Positions 6,632 to 10,210 of a DNA stretch of 10,210 nucleotides are shown here, piece after piece. The stretch spans positions 1 through 10,210 of the forward strand of contig CAYOJL010000077.1 in NCBI GenBank assembly GCA_964404235.1. Direction: 5' to 3'. The first letter of the stretch is position 1. Each line of letters opens with the position of its first letter. Position numbers and translations under genes: made by a program. Source of the DNA: CACEUX01 sp964404235 (GTDB lineage Bacteria > Fidelibacterota > Marinisomatia > Marinisomatales > UBA1611). The notes below the pieces were generated by a model that was given only the letters and a program-made list of their open reading frames with translations, did not search any database and was not told the DNA's origin.

Positions 6632-8558
6632 ATTTTTACCAAATATTTCTGGTCCGGAAGATATTCGCGGTTTTTCGAATAAAGAATTAGCGGAACTTTG
6701 CGTAGAATTAAGATCCCATACTATTGAAACAATTACAGAGATTGGAGGGCATTTGGCTCCCACTTTGGGAGTTATTGAATTAACTGTAGCTCTTCATTAT
6801 GTATTTAATACTCCTAAAGATAAGTTGGTTTGGGATGTAGGTCATCAAGGCTATGCTCACAAATTACTTACTGGAAGATTTGAGGAATTTCCGACAATAC
6901 GTCAGTTTAAAGGTTTAAGTGGGTTTTTAAAGCGGTCAGAAAGTGATTATGATGTTATTGGTGCAGGACATGCATCCACTTCTATATCTGCAGCATTGGG
7001 GATTGCAGAAGCAAGACAACAACTAAATGAAAATTATAGAGTAGCTGCAATTATTGGTGATGGTTCTATGACTGGTGGTCTAGCTTTTGAGGGTATAAAT
7101 AATGCAGGACATTTAGGAAAACAGTTTCTGGTGATATTAAATGATAATGAAATGTCTATTAGTCCGAATGTTGGTGCAATCTCATCATACTTTACTAGAC
7201 TGATATCAAATCCACTCTATAATAAGGTCCGTAATGAATTCTGGGATCTAACTGGAAGATTACCAATAGCAAAAAGTAAAACCAGAACATTAATTAAAAA
7301 AGTTGAAGAGAGCCTTAAGAGTCTGATTGTTCCGGGAATATTATTTGATGAGTTGGGGTTTCGCTATTTTGGCCCAATTGATGGTCATGATCTAGATATG
7401 GTAGTTAATACTTTGAATAATATTAAGGATATACAGAATCCTGTTCTATTACATATTTTAACCAAAAAAGGTAAGGGCATGGTATCTCTTAATATGAATA
7501 ATCGGGAGTATCATGATGATGCTGTAAAATTTCATGCAGTTAAACCCAATGGAAAACCAAAACCATCTGATAAATTTGAAAGTGAAGTAAAGAATGAAAA
7601 CCCAGTTCCTAGTTTCCAAGATGTTTTTGGAAAACTTTCTTGTGAGATAGCAAGAAATAGAAATGATACTGTATGTATTACTGCAGCAATGCGTGAGGGG
7701 ACAGGGCTTGTCCCTTATTCTAAAGAATTTCCTGATAGGTATTATGATGTTGGAATAGCTGAAGGACATGGGGTTACCTTTGCTTCTGGGTTAGCATCTC
7801 AAGGTATTCGTCCAATAGCAGCAATATATTCTACCTTTTTACAGAGAGCATATGATCATATTATCCACGATTGTGCTATACAGCATCTTCCAGTTATTTT
7901 TTGTATGGATCGTTCTGGTATAGCTGGTGAGGATGGGCCTACGCATCATGGCGCGTTGGATATTGCATACTTACGTTGTGTACAGGATATGATCGTTACA
8001 GCGCCAAAAAATGGAAATGAGTTCAGACATTTGTTATATACTGCACTGGATATAAATGATAAACCTTTTTCAATACGTTATCCTAAAGCAAGTTCAGTCA
8101 TATTTGATGAAACTGGACAAATGGAGCTATTACCAATAGGTTCATGGGAAACTTGCCGACAAGGTAAAGATATTGCAATATTAGCAGTTGGGCCTATGGT
8201 GTATACTGCTATTGAAGTCGCAAATAAGCTGAAAGAAAGTAGTATTAGTGTTGAGGTTGTGAACTGCAGATTCATTAAACCAATGGATACTGCTTGTCTT
8301 GATAATATCAGGTCAAGATTTTCTAATATTATTACTATAGAAGAAGGAATTATTAATGGTGGTTTTGGCGATGGAGTTTCAGCTTGGTTATTGGAAAATG
8401 GTTTTTCAGGTCAATTAAAACGTCTTGGTTTGCCAGATACATTTGTCGAGCATGGTTCAAGAGATCAAATTCTAAGCATGCTTGGTCTTGATATTAATGG
8501 GTTATTAAAAACTACATATGATATGGTTGAGAAAAAAAAGGAATTCCAGAATTACTAA
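6621..8558 (+). CDS. dxs: 1-deoxy-D-xylulose-5-phosphate synthase Dxs
   Basis: A thiamine-diphosphate enzyme that condenses pyruvate and glyceraldehyde 3-phosphate to DXP, the entry step of the MEP isoprenoid pathway. The 645-residue length is normal. Domain I holds GGHLAPTLGV with His44, WDVGHQGYAHKLLTGR, and the ThDP/Mg motif GDGSMTGG (147-154) through Asn174 in LNDNEMSISPN. Next come YFGPIDGHD (249-257), the Pyr domain with DVGIAEGHGVTFASG (Glu381 being the ThDP-activating Glu), DRSGIAGEDGPTHHG (430-444), and a C-terminal domain with SIRYPK and EEGIINGGFGDG. Two oddities: the usual AEQHA reads AEGHG, and the loop between KGKG and the conserved His of KFHAV is about seven residues longer than in common Dxs. 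The ATG at 6621 lies within pdxT with no visible Shine-Dalgarno. PdxS/PdxT make B6 without DXP, so DXP here should serve isoprenoids and thiamine. It is the last gene of the operon before an 80-base gap. Confidence 0.96.
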   Translation: MSLKFLPNISGPEDIRGFSNKELAELCVELRSHTIETITEIGGHLAPTLGVIELTVALHYVFNTPKDKLVWDVGHQGYAHKLLTGRFEEFPTIRQFKGLSGFLKRSESDYDVIGAGHASTSISAALGIAEARQQLNENYRVAAIIGDGSMTGGLAFEGINNAGHLGKQFLVILNDNEMSISPNVGAISSYFTRLISNPLYNKVRNEFWDLTGRLPIAKSKTRTLIKKVEESLKSLIVPGILFDELGFRYFGPIDGHDLDMVVNTLNNIKDIQNPVLLHILTKKGKGMVSLNMNNREYHDDAVKFHAVKPNGKPKPSDKFESEVKNENPVPSFQDVFGKLSCEIARNRNDTVCITAAMREGTGLVPYSKEFPDRYYDVGIAEGHGVTFASGLASQGIRPIAAIYSTFLQRAYDHIIHDCAIQHLPVIFCMDRSGIAGEDGPTHHGALDIAYLRCVQDMIVTAPKNGNEFRHLLYTALDINDKPFSIRYPKASSVIFDETGQMELLPIGSWETCRQGKDIAILAVGPMVYTAIEVANKLKESSISVEVVNCRFIKPMDTACLDNIRSRFSNIITIEEGIINGGFGDGVSAWLLENGFSGQLKRLGLPDTFVEHGSRDQILSMLGLDINGLLKTTYDMVEKKKEFQNY

Positions 8559-8568
8559 TAATTCCTTT
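8537..8568 (+). terminator. Possible hairpin over the dxs stop codon
   Basis: AAAGGAATT at 8537-8545 and AATTCCTTT at 8560-8568 form a perfect 9-base inverted repeat with a 14-base loop that contains the dxs stop (8556-8558). It sits exactly where the long operon ends. Against a strong intrinsic terminator: the stem has only two G:C pairs, and the run after it is just three T followed by AACTAT. It may be a weak terminator, an RNA-end protector, or chance in AT-rich DNA. Confidence 0.3.
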
Positions 8569-8638
8569 AACTATACCAATGTATTCTAATAATTACACTA
8601 TTTGTTTTAAAATTCAATTCATTAAATAAGAGTTAATA
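8569..8638 (+). promoter_or_regulatory. Short intergenic region ahead of acyl-CoA mutase
   Basis: About 70 AT-rich bases between the possible hairpin and the mutase start. AAGAG at 8628-8632, 6 bases before the ATG at 8639, is a modest Shine-Dalgarno. A TAAAAT at about 8607-8612 could be a -10 element, but no convincing -35 partner was found and such hexamers are common in this base composition. The break in the tight gene packing is the main reason to expect a promoter here. No cobalamin riboswitch can fit in this space. Confidence 0.3.
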
Positions 8639-10210
8639 ATGAATGATCAATTAGATTTATTTCAAGAATCACTTGGCCTATGGAAAAAGGAAATAAAATC
8701 TACTACATCTAGAGAAGCTGATTTTGATACACTTTCTGGTGAACAACAAGAAGTATGCTATTTCCCAGGGAAACCAGATAGCAATTATCTTGATAATATA
8801 GGATTCCCAGGTCAATTTCCTTTTACAAGAGGTATCCATTCTAACTTATACCGTGGTAGACTTTGGACCATGCGCCAGTTTGCGGGATTTGGTACACCAG
8901 AAGAGACGAATCATAGGTTTAAAAAATTATTAAAGAAAGGGCAGACTGGTCTATCAGTGGCTTATGATATGCCAACACTAATGGGCTATGACCCGGATCA
9001 TAGTTTTTCACAAGGAGAAGTTGGGAAATGTGGAGTTAGTGTTTTTTCCTTATCTGAAATGGAAAAATTATTTGAAGGAATTGATCTAGGAGAAATATCT
9101 GTATCGCAAACTATAAATGGTCCTGCAATTATTTTACTGGCTTTCTATATTGCAGCTGCAGATAAACAGGGAGTCAGGGTAGATCAATTAAAAGGGACAT
9201 TACAGAATGATATATTAAAAGAGTTTACAGCTCAAAAAGAATGGATATTCCCACCAAAGTCATCAATGCGAATTATTACAGATATGTTAAAATATTGTAC
9301 AGAGTTGATGCCAAAGTATAATACCATCTCTATTAGTGGTTATCATATTCGTGAGGCAGGTTCAACTGCTGCTCAAGAACTAGCATTTACATTAGCAGAT
9401 GGTTTTTCATATATCGAGCATGGTATGGAAGCTGGATTAAATGTTGATGATTTTGCTCCAAGACTTTCATTCTTTTTCAATTCACATTTAGATTTTTTTG
9501 AAGAGATAGCAAAATTCAGAGCAGCACGTCGTATATGGGCAAAACACCTAAGATTTAAATATGGGTCTAAAGATCAAAGATCTTGGAAATTACGTTTTCA
9601 TACACAGACTGCCGGATGCAGTTTGACAGCTCAGCAGCCAGAGAATAATATTGCAAGGACAGGTTTTCAAGCTTTGGCAGGTGTCCTTGGAGGTACTCAA
9701 AGTTTACATACAAACTCAATGGATGAAACATTAGCATTGCCAACAGAAAAGGCTGCAGAGATAGCGCTTCGAACTCAACAATTGATTGCATACGAAACTG
9801 GTGTGACAAATGTTGTTGATCCATTAGGTGGTTCATGGTATATTGAAAAATTAACGGATGAGATTGAAGTAAAGGCAGAAGAATACTTTTCACAGATAGA
9901 AGCTATTGGGGGTGTTGTTCCTGCTATTGAACAAGGATTTTTCCAAAGGGAGATTTCCAAATCTGCAGCTGATTACCAAAATAAGGTAGATGAAGGGAAA
10001 AGAATTGTAGTTGGGGTAAATAAATTTATTAAAGATAATGAAGAAATAGATATCCCAATCTTAGAGATTGGATCCGAAGCTGGTCAGGACCAACTTAAAA
10101 AACTTGAGGAATTAAGAAAAAATAGAAATAATGTAAAAGTACAGGATGCAATTTTAAAGATAAGGGAAGCGTGTAATAATGGGACTAATCTAATGTATCC
10201 TATTATTGAT
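8639..10210 (+). CDS. icmA: B12-dependent acyl-CoA mutase large subunit, isobutyryl-CoA mutase-like (3' end outside window)
   Basis: Catalytic (substrate-binding barrel) subunit of the methylmalonyl-CoA mutase family; 524 residues are visible with no stop. Blocks in order: DADF-like EADFDTLSG (26-34), FPFTRGIHSNLYRGRLWTMR (60-79), RQFAGFGTPEE, TGLSVAYDMPTLMGYDPDH (103-121), GEVGKCGVSV, GTLQNDILKEFTAQKEW (186-202), SISGYHIREAGSTA (231-244, catalytic His236), FAPRLSFFF, RFHTQTAGCSLTAQQPENN, TQSLHTNSMDETLALPTEKA, and NVVDPLGGSWYIE. By ungapped alignment with the P. shermanii methylmalonyl-CoA mutase numbering I recall (offset 8), Tyr89 becomes Phe81 and Arg207 becomes Gln199, the published isobutyryl-CoA mutase signature. 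Thus n-butyryl-CoA/isobutyryl-CoA interconversion is the better prediction. The B12-binding domain is not N-terminal here, so it is not an IcmF fusion; a separate small subunit is expected. IcmA-type subunits are about 560 residues, so roughly 35-45 are missing at the right edge. Database labels will often say methylmalonyl-CoA mutase. Confidence 0.85.
   Translation, partial: MNDQLDLFQESLGLWKKEIKSTTSREADFDTLSGEQQEVCYFPGKPDSNYLDNIGFPGQFPFTRGIHSNLYRGRLWTMRQFAGFGTPEETNHRFKKLLKKGQTGLSVAYDMPTLMGYDPDHSFSQGEVGKCGVSVFSLSEMEKLFEGIDLGEISVSQTINGPAIILLAFYIAAADKQGVRVDQLKGTLQNDILKEFTAQKEWIFPPKSSMRIITDMLKYCTELMPKYNTISISGYHIREAGSTAAQELAFTLADGFSYIEHGMEAGLNVDDFAPRLSFFFNSHLDFFEEIAKFRAARRIWAKHLRFKYGSKDQRSWKLRFHTQTAGCSLTAQQPENNIARTGFQALAGVLGGTQSLHTNSMDETLALPTEKAAEIALRTQQLIAYETGVTNVVDPLGGSWYIEKLTDEIEVKAEEYFSQIEAIGGVVPAIEQGFFQREISKSAADYQNKVDEGKRIVVGVNKFIKDNEEIDIPILEIGSEAGQDQLKKLEELRKNRNNVKVQDAILKIREACNNGTNLMYPIID

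Noticed and set aside
7458..7769. Antisense open frame of about 100 codons inside dxs
   Set aside because: It lies wholly within a conserved gene, has low-complexity composition and no recognisable domain. Similar antisense frames at 2183-2383, 2686-2988, 5415-5627, 5624-5857, 8078-8275, 9567-9893 and 9775-9960 are rejected for the same reason.
8639..10210. Methylmalonyl-CoA mutase, 2-hydroxyisobutyryl-CoA mutase or IcmF fusion
   Set aside because: The MCM pair Tyr/Arg is replaced by Phe81/Gln199. 2-hydroxyisobutyryl-CoA mutase should have Ile and Asp at the aligned positions, but Phe81 and Ala108 are found. IcmF would have B12-binding and G-protein domains before the barrel, yet this gene begins directly with the barrel subunit.

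Overview
The window is AT-rich (roughly one third G+C by eye) and densely coded, with ten recognisable genes. Eight are complete and two are cut by the window edges. The gene content suggests a free-living Gram-negative bacterium with a sodium-based energy economy: apbE and nqrM are accessory genes of the Na+-pumping NADH:quinone oxidoreductase (NQR), and a Na+/H+ antiporter-like permease follows. Most starts lack a good Shine-Dalgarno sequence. An AT-rich marine lineage such as Marinimicrobia/SAR406 or another FCB-group bacterium would fit, but this is an inference from gene content and style, not a phylogenetic result.

Layout: (1) Bases 1-986, + strand: 3' portion of apbE (FAD:protein FMN transferase). 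Its first visible codon is probably the lipoprotein cysteine. (2) Bases 976-1161, - strand: nqrM, a 61-residue membrane protein that matures NQR, convergent with apbE and overlapping it by 11 bases. (3) Bases 1162-1274: a 113-base divergent intergenic region. (4) Bases 1275-8558, + strand: seven genes with gaps of at most one base, mostly overlapping: antiporter-like permease, PduO-type cobalamin adenosyltransferase, NrnA-like DHH phosphoesterase, ispH, pdxS, pdxT, dxs. This is almost certainly one transcript. (5) Bases 8559-8638: an 80-base gap with a possible hairpin over the dxs stop. (6) From 8639 past the right edge, + strand: the large subunit of a B12-dependent acyl-CoA mutase.

How the genes work together: ApbE attaches FMN to NQR subunits and NqrM supplies the iron centre, so NQR is probably encoded just upstream. 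The permease could use the Na+ gradient. Dxs and IspH are the first and last enzymes of the MEP isoprenoid pathway and flank the PLP synthase pair PdxS/PdxT; Dxs and PdxS both consume glyceraldehyde 3-phosphate. The adenosyltransferase makes adenosylcobalamin, the cofactor of the terminal mutase.

The most interesting observation is that this mutase, which would normally be labelled methylmalonyl-CoA mutase, has the two substrate-specificity residues of isobutyryl-CoA mutase (Phe81 and Gln199 in place of Tyr89 and Arg207). No tRNA, rRNA, CRISPR array, insertion sequence or riboswitch was seen, and no stretch longer than 300 bases lacks a gene.
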